DNA of 64,000 nucleotides. Origin: Pseudalkalibacillus sp052246725. GTDB lineage: Bacteria > Bacillota > Bacilli > Bacillales > Fictibacillaceae. Below are positions 24,695 to 32,078 of the stretch, piece by piece. Every line of letters starts with the position of its first letter. Position 1 is the first letter of the stretch. The notes under the pieces were generated by a model, which was given only the letters and a program-made list of their open reading frames with translations, searched no databases and was not told the DNA's origin. Location of the stretch: the NCBI GenBank assembly GCA_052246725.1, contig JBQQCL010000009.1; one strand, given 5' to 3'. A program made the position numbers and the translations under genes.

Positions 24695-24847
24695 GAGGCT
24701 ATAAGCCCTGTCTTAGGAGGGGTGATGGCACACCCTAAGCTCGAAGGTTGTCCAAAACAGAAATGGCCTGAGGACGGAAAATCATTCGAGAATCCCACTG
24801 GACCGAAAGTTCAGCTTGCGGCTTTAGCCGTGGGAGTGTCAAATTAG
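24660..24847 (+). ncRNA. Candidate reRNA (omega RNA) scaffold of TnpB copy 1
   Basis: In TnpB elements the guide RNA spans the 3' end of tnpB and the right end, with the guide taken from the flank. Here the region after the stop is structured and conserved between the two copies. Hairpin GCGGC-TTTA-GCCGT (about 24818-24831) is enclosed by CCCAC...GTGGG. The guide would start after about 24847. Identification is by position and conservation only. Confidence 0.5.
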
Positions 24848-24981
24848 CGAAAAAAATTGTAAGGGAGGACGAGAAAACACTTCTTCCAACAATTTGGGTC
24901 ACTGTTTCATTCATTTTCATCGTTTATATGATCATAATTAGCAATGGTGCGACTTAATAAGGTAATCGAATTCATAGAGAT

Positions 24982-25443
24982 TCAGTTCGGATCATTAACC
25001 ATGGCTTCCCTAAATCCTTTTCCGAAATTAAGGCATGCTTGTTCATCCTCATCCTCTGGTGCCAGTTCGACTTTCAATCCTTCTAGTATGATTTTTGCTC
25101 CAAGTTCAGACAGCTTGTCTTGCAAAATATCAACTGCTGCACCGTACTGAGGATACATGGAGTCACATGATCCGAATGTTGCAGCACGAATACCTGATAG
25201 ATTCACATCTTCAAGGTCATCATAAAAGTCTTCCATCTCATCAGGAAGGTCTCCATCTCCCCAGGTATAGGAACCCACTAGGAGCCCATCATATGTTCTC
25301 AATTCATCTACTGAGATGTCATCGATATCGATTTGTTTTTTGACGATATCTATGGTGTCATTACGTAATCCACGTTCAATGAGGTCGGCCATTTCTTCAG
25401 TATTCCCTGACATACTTGCATACAGAATCAATACACGCTTCAT
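24982..25443 (-). CDS. Flavodoxin
   Basis: This 153-residue flavodoxin binds FMN and can replace ferredoxin as electron carrier when iron is short. The phosphate loop ILYASMSGNTEEMADLI is at residues about 4-20. The isoalloxazine loops are GSYTWGDGDLPDEM and FGSCDSMYPQY, and an acidic C-terminus follows. The ATG at 25443 is preceded by CAGGAGTGG. Two Fur-box-like sequences upstream indicate induction by iron limitation. It stands alone between the two TnpB elements. Confidence 0.93.
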   Translation of the reverse strand: MKRVLILYASMSGNTEEMADLIERGLRNDTIDIVKKQIDIDDISVDELRTYDGLLVGSYTWGDGDLPDEMEDFYDDLEDVNLSGIRAATFGSCDSMYPQYGAAVDILQDKLSELGAKIILEGLKVELAPEDEDEQACLNFGKGFREAMVNDPN

Positions 25444-25476
25444 CACTACCACTCCTGTTAGATTGAACTTATCAAT

Positions 25477-25522
25477 TGAGAATGATTATCAATATCTGTA
25501 GTATAATTGAGAAGCGTTCTCA
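25477..25522 (-). promoter_or_regulatory. Two Fur boxes upstream of flavodoxin
   Basis: TGAGAATGATTATCA (25477-25491) matches the Fur consensus with one or two changes. TGAGAAGCGTTCTCA (25508-25522) is a perfect-arm palindrome of the same type. They lie 34-79 bases upstream of the flavodoxin start, where Fur would block transcription. Confidence 0.85.
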
Positions 25523-25669
25523 TTGTCAACAAGGAGAAGAGAATACTAAAACAGGTTCAAGTGTCCGTGTGAATGCCTCATACGACAACTCGAATGGAAA
25601 AATCATGCTTATTTATCCATATGAAAACCCATACCAGTCATAGAAATGATTGTACAGGGTACGGCATTC

Positions 25670-27163
25670 TTAAAGTGTTCGCGTATTTACCTCTACTGCT
25701 GCTCGAATACCTGATTCAATCGCACCTTCGATCCAGCCGTGGAAAGAAGAGGTATGTTCCCCAGCGAAATGGATCCGCCCTTCCGGCATTTTGATCACTT
25801 CATCAAACTCTGTATATTGATAAGGTTTAAATAATGTGAAACATCCACCGGAAAATTGATTTTGTCCCCAGCTGAAGGAAGTGCCATTGAGGAATTGTTC
25901 AAAAACGACAGGTCCGTGTACATAGGAAAGGATTTTCAGTGCTTCGTAAATCCGTCTACCTTCAGGTAAAGCATCCCATAATGAGGTGTTATCTCCCCAT
26001 GAATAACTGCCCAGCATAACGCCTGGTCCTGGAACGCCGATATCATGACTTGGGTAATAGGCGAATTGCGTTGGGAGATCAGTAGTCAGGCTTCCACCGA
26101 AAAGCTTTTCTTTTTCCCAGAACTTATGCTTGAATTCAAGGCCGATTTTGGTCGAATCGACATAATTCAGTTCAGCGATCGCTTCTCTTTTATAAAAAGA
26201 CATGGATTCATACGGCTCAACCCGGACGAATTGGAAGATCGAAAATGGGATGGTCGTGATGACATAATCTCCTCTTACTTCTTGCTTTTGACCCGTCAAA
26301 GGATTTTTACCCGAAACGATGACCCCATCCGAATATTGATTGATTCTTTCAACCAGGTGGTGGAAGAAAACATTTCGTTTCAGTTGAGGCATGAACGACC
26401 AGGGGAGCCGGTCGTTTCCACCCTTGATCTCAAAATATTTCAGATCTGCACTGTACAAGTTCGTGACGATGTCTGTGACAATATCGCTGAATGATAGTTC
26501 AGGGAATCCTTCTATACCTAATAGAACCTGGATGAAACGGATTTCTTCTGTATTGAGGGATCTCCCGAAAGGATTATTTTTCAAAAAGGTTTCAAACGAG
26601 TACTGATCGTATTTTTCTCTGAGTTTCTTCCGTTCGGCAGGTGTCGCATTTTGATATAACTCGAAAAACGGCTCGACTGCTTCGGTAAAAATGGCAAATG
26701 CAGTTTGATTTTCATAGGCTTTCTGTACTGGAAACTGGAGGATTCCAGGGTCTTCTTCATACGATTTTTTCCGTGTCAGCACGTTATTGACATAAAGAAG
26801 ATCGTTTGGCGTGCTATTGATGAACTCGTTGACCGGCAGCTTAAACTTCTCAATGTATTCAAGTATCAATGGTTGCGTATTTGGGATTCTCATCGCCCCT
26901 GCATCAAGGTAATTCCCTTTTGTAAATGGTTCACGGAGTGTATAGACCCTACCGCCGACCCGGTCATTCCCTTCAAGGATTACAACTTGATGACCGGCTG
27001 TTTTCAATAGAGAACCAGCAACGAGACCAGCCATCCCAGCACCTAGAATGATGATCTTTTTTGGGTTTGCAGTAGTTGGCAGACCTTCCCGGATGATGGC
27101 TAACATCTCATCAGGGTAAGAGGGTTCTTCTCTTGAGACAGGTGAAATAAACCGTTTGGGCAT
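25670..27163 (-). CDS. Flavin monoamine oxidase / L-amino acid oxidase family protein
   Basis: This 497-residue FAD enzyme has the dinucleotide motif IIILGAGMAGLVAGSLLKTA (about residues 37-56) and the GGRV motif (NDRVGGRVYTLRE). The C-terminal FAD-binding segment GRIHFAGEHTSSFHGWIEGA is near the end. It oxidises amines or L-amino acids to imines with release of hydrogen peroxide; the substrate is not evident. ATG at 27163 follows AAGGAGGG. No signal peptide is seen, so it is cytosolic. It is monocistronic. Confidence 0.9.
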   Translation of the reverse strand: MPKRFISPVSREEPSYPDEMLAIIREGLPTTANPKKIIILGAGMAGLVAGSLLKTAGHQVVILEGNDRVGGRVYTLREPFTKGNYLDAGAMRIPNTQPLILEYIEKFKLPVNEFINSTPNDLLYVNNVLTRKKSYEEDPGILQFPVQKAYENQTAFAIFTEAVEPFFELYQNATPAERKKLREKYDQYSFETFLKNNPFGRSLNTEEIRFIQVLLGIEGFPELSFSDIVTDIVTNLYSADLKYFEIKGGNDRLPWSFMPQLKRNVFFHHLVERINQYSDGVIVSGKNPLTGQKQEVRGDYVITTIPFSIFQFVRVEPYESMSFYKREAIAELNYVDSTKIGLEFKHKFWEKEKLFGGSLTTDLPTQFAYYPSHDIGVPGPGVMLGSYSWGDNTSLWDALPEGRRIYEALKILSYVHGPVVFEQFLNGTSFSWGQNQFSGGCFTLFKPYQYTEFDEVIKMPEGRIHFAGEHTSSFHGWIEGAIESGIRAAVEVNTRTL

Positions 27164-27382
27164 TTGAATCCCTCCTTATCCTTAAAAGTCTATTTACCAC
27201 AACATAGGAATATTACAGCCTAAAGGAGCGGGAAAGCCCACTCCTTTAGGGATGAGATGAAAGCGAATAAATCATTTTTTTCTTCTTTTGATACGAACTT
27301 ACGTTTGGTATAATGGTGGATATAGACACACAAAAAGAACCAAAAAACGGGATTTCGAAGAACAAAAAACGAGGGGGTAAAC

Positions 27383-28453
27383 ATGTCACAGACGGTCACG
27401 GTCCAAGTGAAACTGTTGCCTAATCAAAATCAAAGTGATTTATTGAGTCGCTCGAGCACCACGTATATTGCCACGATCAATGCGCTTGTAGCTGAAATGG
27501 TAAAAGCGAAAGAACCGACCCGAAAAACCTCCAAACATGTAAATGCTCCTCTACCCAGTGCTGTCAAAAATCAGGCGATCCGGGATGCAAAAAGTGTCTT
27601 TCGGAATGCAAGGAAATCCCAGTATCGAATCATCCCCATCTTAAAGAAACCCTGCATCCTTTGGAACAATCAGAACTACACGTTTGATGCTGCAACCATT
27701 TCGATACCGTTGCTGATCAATGGAAAATCGAAACGTATCCGCATCAAGGCTTTCTTCACGAGAGACATCATCACCAAACTTGCTTCCTATAAACGCGGAA
27801 CTCTCCGCATCACAAAAAAAGCAAACAAATGGATCGCTCAGTTTTCAATAGAGATCACTATCCAACAAAATACGGACACCAAAACCATGGGTGTCGATCT
27901 CGGTCTGAAAGTCCCTGCTGTTGCGGTAACCGAAGACGAGAAGACACGATTTTTTGGAAACGGAAGACGAAACAAGTATGTTCGACGGATGTTCAAATCC
28001 AAACGACAACAGCTCGGACGAAAGAAAAAACTCACTGCCATCAAAAAGCTCAATAATAAAGAGCAGCGCTGGATGAAGGACCAAGACCATAAGGTGAGTC
28101 GACAAATTGTCGATTTCGCCATTAAACAGCAGGTGTCAATCATACGCTTGGAACAATTGGCGAATATTCGCCAGACGGCAAAAACAAGCCGTAAAAATGC
28201 AAAGAACCTTCACACCTGGACCTTTTATCGTTTAGCGTCCTTCATCGAATACAAAGCAACGCTCGCAGGAATCAAACTCGAATATGTCGATCCCAAATAC
28301 ACGAGTCAAACCTGTCCATCATGCGGCATTCGGAACAAAATCAAAGACCGTTCATACAAATGCCGGTGCGGCTACCACACCCACCGGGATCGGGTGGGGG
28401 CGATGAATATTCGTCATGCACCTGTGATCGATGGTCAATGTCGATCAGCCTAA
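27383..28453 (+). CDS. tnpB: RNA-guided endonuclease TnpB (IS605 OrfB family), copy 2
   Basis: This 356-residue protein is nearly identical to copy 1 over most of its length. Differences cluster at residues about 100-165 (for example DAATISIPLLINGKSKRIRI here) and a few single changes. Catalytic Asp172, Glu257 and Asp336 and the CPSC/CRC zinc finger are intact. ATG 27383 follows GAGGGGG. The mosaic pattern of differences suggests either independent acquisition from related elements or partial gene conversion between the copies. Confidence 0.93.
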   Translation: MSQTVTVQVKLLPNQNQSDLLSRSSTTYIATINALVAEMVKAKEPTRKTSKHVNAPLPSAVKNQAIRDAKSVFRNARKSQYRIIPILKKPCILWNNQNYTFDAATISIPLLINGKSKRIRIKAFFTRDIITKLASYKRGTLRITKKANKWIAQFSIEITIQQNTDTKTMGVDLGLKVPAVAVTEDEKTRFFGNGRRNKYVRRMFKSKRQQLGRKKKLTAIKKLNNKEQRWMKDQDHKVSRQIVDFAIKQQVSIIRLEQLANIRQTAKTSRKNAKNLHTWTFYRLASFIEYKATLAGIKLEYVDPKYTSQTCPSCGIRNKIKDRSYKCRCGYHTHRDRVGAMNIRHAPVIDGQCRSA

Positions 28454-28606
28454 GAGGCTATAGGCCCTGTCTTAGGAGGGGTGATGGCACACCCTGATCT
28501 TGAAGGTTGTCCAAAACAGAAATGGCCTGAGGACGGAAAATCATTCGAGAATCCCACTGGACCGAAGGTTCAGCTTGCGGCTTTAGCCGTGGGAGGGTCA
28601 AATTAG
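28420..28606 (+). ncRNA. Candidate reRNA (omega RNA) scaffold of TnpB copy 2
   Basis: This region corresponds to the conserved 3' structured region of copy 1, with the same GCGGC-TTTA-GCCGT hairpin inside CCCAC/GTGGG. It is followed by a different flank, which would give a different guide beginning around GACGTTATACC. Identified by comparison only. Confidence 0.5.
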
Positions 28607-28742
28607 GACGTTATACCAAGAAAATATGAATTTTAAAAAAGTCCGTTTGAGACAAGCTGATTTCAGACATCCTATTTCCTAAAGAGACAAAGTTGTGACG
28701 TCAATGATCGAGAAAGGTCAAAAAGCGAAAGGGGAAATGGGA

Positions 28743-28841
28743 ATGGAACCTGAAAAGGCAATTGGGTTGATGTTGCAGTTCGGTATGTACACGATTGGGG
28801 TAATTACTGTCACAATTTTGATTTTGAACGCGTTGACATGA
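28743..28841 (+). CDS. Putative holin-like type I toxin peptide
   Basis: This 32-residue peptide, MEPEKAIGLMLQFGMYTIGV plus ITVTILILNALT, starts with a short polar head (EKAIGLMLQFG). One hydrophobic transmembrane helix fills the rest. The pattern matches the TxpA/BsrG-type and holin-like toxin peptides of Bacillus, which depolarise or disturb the membrane and are silenced by an antisense RNA. AAAGGGG precedes the ATG, and a strong terminator follows 20 bases after the stop. No obvious promoter for an antisense RNA was found on the minus strand downstream. Confidence 0.6.
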   Translation: MEPEKAIGLMLQFGMYTIGVITVTILILNALT

Positions 28842-28860
28842 TGAATGCTATGTTTTTATG

Positions 28861-28890
28861 AGACCTGCTGCTGAGGTCTTTCTTTTTTTG
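28861..28890 (+). terminator. Terminator of the toxin-like transcript
   Basis: AGACCT (28861-28866) pairs with AGGTCT (28874-28879), followed by a long T-rich tail (TTTCTTTTTTTG). Confidence 0.8.
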
Positions 28891-28996
28891 TCTCTTTTTT
28901 GCTTGAACATGTCGCAATTTTACTATCGATTGTTAGAGGAAGAGCGAGATCAAGGGAGAAAATACGTAATAACCAATCTGAAAAAGGAGAGAGCTT

Positions 28997-29272
28997 ATGA
29001 GTAGAACCCTGAATATATGGTCCTTTCTAATTATGTTTGTCTGTTTCGGTTTGTTTTTGACTCAGTCACTCTTCCTTCAAGTGTTACAGCCCTCCATCGG
29101 TTATCAGCTCATGCTTGCTCTGGCTCTGTTAGCATTCTTTTTGGGTGTGATCGGGATGTTTTCAATCGATAATTGGAAAGCAGCTTTCCGGAGTATTCTT
29201 ACCATCTTTTTCAGTGCTTCCTTATCCGTTGTATTGACCTTCATCGTTTTTATTAGTCTGCTTTTTGGTTAA
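28997..29272 (+). CDS. Hypothetical small membrane protein (three helices)
   Basis: This 91-residue protein has three hydrophobic segments (about residues 8-30, 36-55 and 65-90) with almost no loops, so it is an integral membrane protein with unknown role. AAAGGAGAG lies 7 bases before the ATG. It lies between the toxin-like gene and a small cysteine protein and has no visible promoter partner. I do not recognise the family. Confidence 0.7.
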   Translation: MSRTLNIWSFLIMFVCFGLFLTQSLFLQVLQPSIGYQLMLALALLAFFLGVIGMFSIDNWKAAFRSILTIFFSASLSVVLTFIVFISLLFG

Positions 29273-29336
29273 ATGGGTGACGCGTGTGGGCTCTCCTTCA
29301 TAAGATGTAGGAACGTTTTAGGAGGAGGGTTCAGGC

Positions 29337-29558
29337 ATGGCCAAGACACCAGCCAAAAAGACAAACAAGAAAGTTTCAAGATACGAATCGAGCGTAAACA
29401 AGTATGAACATACAATGAAAATGGTGACCAGTGAGACGTGTATAGCCTGTAAAACTCAATGCGCTCGTGGGATCAGCTATATGGAGAGAATGTCGAAGCC
29501 CGGTGCGGTCGGTAATGGAGTGCCATGCCATCTGACAAAAGGAAAAGGGATGAAATAG
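29337..29558 (+). CDS. Hypothetical small basic Cys-containing protein
   Basis: This 73-residue, lysine-rich protein starts MAKTPAKKTNKKVSRYESSV and carries four cysteines: CIAC, CARGISYMERM and CHL. That suggests a small metal site or a nucleic-acid-binding knuckle. GGAGGAGGG precedes ATG 29337, and a terminator follows. It is probably conserved among Bacillus relatives, but I cannot name a family. Function unknown. Confidence 0.7.
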   Translation: MAKTPAKKTNKKVSRYESSVNKYEHTMKMVTSETCIACKTQCARGISYMERMSKPGAVGNGVPCHLTKGKGMK

Positions 29559-29587
29559 GCGGATAATTTCAGGAAATTATTGATCAG

Positions 29588-29612
29588 AAGGGCTGGAAAC
29601 CAGTCCTTTTTC
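29588..29612 (+). terminator. Terminator after the Cys-containing gene
   Basis: AAGGGCTGG (29588-29596) pairs with CCAGTCCTT (29600-29608) allowing one G-T pair, with an AAA loop and T tail. Confidence 0.8.
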
Positions 29613-29617
29613 TCATT

Positions 29618-29763
29618 TAAAGAAAGTATAAATACTTTCTTCAATATAAAAGCACAAGCTGTTGGCTTCGGAAGCGATACACCGCACGAAGGAAAAGCGA
29701 TCGCTTTTTCGAGGAACTAAGGCTCAGCCAGCGCTAAGGCTTGCCTTTTCCAAGTTTTCTTTA
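29618..29763 (+). repeat. Family A repeat copy 2, chimera with family B
   Basis: The left 40 and right 50 bases are family A (TAAAGAAAG... and ...CCAAGTTTTCTTTA). The middle of about 60 bases (GCACAAGCTGTTGGCTTCGG, then the CGATACACCGCACGAAGG region) is the inverted core of family B copy 1. It is thus a mosaic element. Confidence 0.8.
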
Positions 29764-29937
29764 AATTGTAAAATAGTAAAAGGCAATCCGATAAAAATAG
29801 AGAAGATATAGTTAGAAGAAGGGGGAACCAATAAGTTTTGCAAGATAAACTATGGTCATTGAAGCGATACATATAAGATGGTTGGTGAAACCTCCAGCAA
29901 TTGAAATCGTATTACATATTACGTAGGAGTGGGAATA

Positions 29938-30120
29938 ATGAAAAAGTTCTTATCAAAATATTGGGTATGGCTGTTGCTTGTTCTTTTCGTAGTGGGTGAA
30001 GTTTACAGTTTCGCCTATTTATATCCATATACGGGTACTGATTATATTTCTCTTGTATTTGGAATGTTCGGGATCAGCGCTTTGGTGTATCTCACAATTC
30101 TACACTTAAAGAAAGTATAA
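29938..30120 (+). CDS. Hypothetical small membrane protein ending in a repeat
   Basis: This 60-residue protein has two hydrophobic helices (WVWLLLVLFVVGEVYSFAYL and a second near SLVFGMFGISALVYLTIL). The start ATG 29938 follows TAGGAGTGG; an in-frame GTG at 29929 overlaps the ribosome binding site. The last codons (LKKV and the stop) come from family A repeat copy 3, so the native C-terminus may have been replaced by repeat insertion. Function is unknown. Confidence 0.6.
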   Translation: MKKFLSKYWVWLLLVLFVVGEVYSFAYLYPYTGTDYISLVFGMFGISALVYLTILHLKKV

Positions 30121-30194
30121 AAATACTTTCTTAAGTATAAGTGCAACTAATGGCTCAGCCTACACTAAGGCTTGGCTTTGCCAAGTTTTCTCTA
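30107..30194 (+). repeat. Family A repeat, copy 3
   Basis: 88 bp, TAAAGAAAG to TTTTCTCTA, with the hairpin CTTGGC-TTT-GCCAAG perfect in this copy. It begins inside the preceding reading frame and gives it its stop codon. Confidence 0.85.
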
Positions 30195-30258
30195 ACTGAG
30201 AGGAAACAGAAGGATTAAACTATACCATTAAATTAGGATGAATGGAGTTTTACGATAA

Positions 30259-31131
30259 ATGGACAACCGATTTGCACAAATGAAGTTTCGATATTTGATT
30301 TTATGGTATGTCTTAGCAGTGGGGATTCTGATTTTTTCAGGGATTACATATTCAATAGGCACAGGTGGATCAATGACGGGCTTCATCACGTTCTCCCAAT
30401 TTGTCCTCTATGGGGTAGCAATCCTGTGGTTGCGAAGAGCTTATCATAAGCATGATATGAGTGTGAAAGATCTATTTAAACCGATTCAAAAATCGAATGG
30501 AATAGGGAAAAAGGCACTGTTCACGATTTATCATCTGACATTTTCGCTCGCAGCCGTGACCTTCATCTTTTATTTATTTTCTTTTTTACTTCCAGACTTC
30601 CTGATTGAAATGTTGGAGGACGGGGACGCGACTCAGTCGTTCGTATCGGCTACATCTATCCCTTCTTTTTTCTTAATCGTATTGGTTGCACCCATAGTTG
30701 AAGAACTAGTGTTCAGAGGTACTTTACTGCAAAAGCTTCGTTATAAGTACGGAAATGTAGCGGGGATAGTGGTTTCCTCAGCGATTTTCAGTTTGATCCA
30801 TATGAATAGCGGAATGATCGGCCATTTCACCCTTGGTGTTTTCCTGAGTATTTTCTACTTGCAGACGAAGAACATATGGGTACCGATCATATGTCATGCA
30901 TTGAATAATTTACTAGCGTTTTCTGGGTTTTTGGTTGATAGCGGTTCAACTGAAACGAGCATGGCAGAAGCAATCACAGAAATCCAGCAAGTTGGTCAAT
31001 ATTTCGGCATCTATGCTTTTTTATCTTTGATTTTCCTCGTCTGGCTCGCTGTTTCACAAATTAAAAAGCTGAATAGTAAAGACAAAAGAAGCATGGAAAC
31101 TACTGAAGGAGTAAACCTAAGTTCAAACTGA
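30259..31131 (+). CDS. CPBP family intramembrane glutamic endopeptidase
   Basis: This 290-residue membrane protein has about eight hydrophobic helices. The CPBP (Abi/CAAX-protease-like) motifs are present: EELVFRGTL (EExxxR, about residue 155), SLIHMNSGMIGHFTLGVFLS (motif 2 with His) and ICHALNN (HxxxN motif 3). Members process prenylated or bacteriocin-type peptides or act in self-immunity; the substrate here is unknown. A GNAT acetyltransferase gene follows 26 bases downstream, probably in the same transcript. Confidence 0.9.
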   Translation: MDNRFAQMKFRYLILWYVLAVGILIFSGITYSIGTGGSMTGFITFSQFVLYGVAILWLRRAYHKHDMSVKDLFKPIQKSNGIGKKALFTIYHLTFSLAAVTFIFYLFSFLLPDFLIEMLEDGDATQSFVSATSIPSFFLIVLVAPIVEELVFRGTLLQKLRYKYGNVAGIVVSSAIFSLIHMNSGMIGHFTLGVFLSIFYLQTKNIWVPIICHALNNLLAFSGFLVDSGSTETSMAEAITEIQQVGQYFGIYAFLSLIFLVWLAVSQIKKLNSKDKRSMETTEGVNLSSN

Positions 31132-31157
31132 TTATATAAAGAGATGAGGTCGGTTAC

Positions 31158-31691
31158 ATGTTGTTTCAAGGGGAAAGAATCAAGTTACGTAAAATGAAAA
31201 TAGAGGACGCATCGACATACTATAAATGGCAAAATGATATGGAAATCGCCCCGCTGGTGAATCCGTTCATCGACTCACTATCCTTTCATGAAGTTGAAGA
31301 GAATCTGAAAGGTATGCTTCATGCTGACAATCGTAAAAACTACATCATTATGCATCTTGAAGCTGAAGAACCGATTGGGTATGTGGGTTTATTCAACATC
31401 AATCATTATCATAAAAATGCAGAATGTTTCATTGCGATCTGTGAGCGTGAATTTCGCGTGAAAGGTTTTGGTCAAGAAACCATGGAGATTTTGATGGAAT
31501 ACGTATTCAAGGAAATGAACATGCACCGTCTTTCACTGAGGGTTTTCGCTGATAATACACATGCAATAAGGATGTATGAGAAAATAGGCTTCGAGGTTGA
31601 AGGACACCTCCGGGAAACACGATTCCATGATGGAAAGTGGCAAGATTCCTATATCATGAGTATTTTACAGCGCGACTATTTAAAAGGATGA
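31158..31691 (+). CDS. GNAT family N-acetyltransferase (RimJ/RimL-like)
   Basis: This 177-residue GNAT protein begins GERIKLRKMKIEDASTYYKW. The acetyl-CoA loop appears as CEREFRVKGFGQETMEILME, and the C-terminal LRVFADNTHAIRMYEKIGFE is typical of the RimJ/RimL group. It acetylates an amino group of a protein, amino acid or antibiotic; the substrate is not known. ATG 31158 lies after GAGATGAGG. It is probably cotranscribed with the CPBP gene, with a terminator directly after. Confidence 0.9.
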   Translation: MLFQGERIKLRKMKIEDASTYYKWQNDMEIAPLVNPFIDSLSFHEVEENLKGMLHADNRKNYIIMHLEAEEPIGYVGLFNINHYHKNAECFIAICEREFRVKGFGQETMEILMEYVFKEMNMHRLSLRVFADNTHAIRMYEKIGFEVEGHLRETRFHDGKWQDSYIMSILQRDYLKG

Positions 31692-31698
31692 AAATAAG

Positions 31699-31732
31699 AA
31701 CTACTACATCAAATTGAATGTAGTAGTTTTTT
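31699..31732 (+). terminator. Terminator of the CPBP-GNAT unit
   Basis: Eleven-base perfect stem AACTACTACAT (31699-31709) with ATGTAGTAGTT (31718-31728), then T6. Confidence 0.9.
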
Positions 31733-31742
31733 GTTGCCATAG

Positions 31743-31822
31743 TTCGAACCTGAGGCGACTTCGGACAGTAAGCGAGGGAAAAAGCAAAAGACTGTCCGAA
31801 CCTGAGGCAACTTCGGACACGA
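31743..31822. repeat. Two direct copies of a TCCGAA/TTCGGA hairpin
   Basis: CGAACCTGAGGCGACTTCGG at about 31745 is repeated as CGAACCTGAGGCAACTTCGG 52 bases later, each flanked to give TCCGAA-N11-TTCGGA (first copy TTCGAA). The core CCTGAGG is itself palindromic. It lies between the GNAT terminator and comK. Confidence 0.65.
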
Positions 31823-31985
31823 TAAAGGAGAAAATAACGGAATTGGTATGAACCTTGTTCCTAATCATACAATGACGCTGTTTTCTCCAGATGATATCGT
31901 CCATAACCACGGAAAAAATGTATAAAATATTAAAATTATAAATAAAATTCAAAAAACTATACATTAAATTTACATTATATGGTAC

Positions 31986-31991
31986 TATAAT
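31986..31991 (+). promoter_or_regulatory. Likely comK -10 box in an AT-rich leader
   Basis: TATAAT at 31986-31991 has a poor -35 (ATTAAA region), as expected for a gene needing an activator. The preceding 70 bases are extremely AT-rich with A and T tracts, where ComK binding to its own promoter would be expected. No exact AAAA-N5-TTTT pair was confirmed. Confidence 0.4.
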
Positions 31992-32078
31992 CCTATCTAA
32001 TAGGAAAGGGGATTATAGACTAAGCGTGTTTTGCACCTTAGACCTTCAAACATATCATTACTTTGGGGGGATTTATTT

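Larger units (their letters stand above)
23453..24847 (+). mobile_element. IS605 OrfB-type (TnpB-only) element, copy 1
   Basis: The limits are set by comparison with the second copy at 27212-28606. Shared sequence starts around ATTRCAG and the left-end hairpin CCCACTCC-TTTA-GGGGTGGG (about 23478-23497), and ends at GTCAAATTAG. The element carries tnpB but no tnpA, so it must be mobilised in trans or is immobile. There is no target duplication, as expected for this family. Boundaries are accurate to about ten bases. Confidence 0.8.
27212..28606 (+). mobile_element. IS605 OrfB-type (TnpB-only) element, copy 2
   Basis: It shares ends and internal sequence with copy 1, 3.7 kb upstream, in the same orientation. 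The left-end hairpin is more decayed here (GGGATGAG instead of GGGGTGGG), and the right end finishes ..GGGTCAAATTAG. Flanking sequences on both sides differ from copy 1, which defines the limits. No tnpA is present. Confidence 0.8.

Noticed and set aside
23453..28606. Composite transposon made of the two TnpB elements
   Set aside because: IS605-type elements carry no target duplication and neither copy has tnpA; the enclosed genes look like normal Fur-regulated chromosome. Two separate insertions are simpler.
28890..28996. Antisense RNA gene for the toxin-like peptide
   Set aside because: I looked for a minus-strand promoter here and found no convincing -35/-10 pair, so none is annotated.
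31704..31964. 86-residue minus-strand open frame near comK
   Set aside because: It crosses a terminator and the hairpin repeats, with no start signal.
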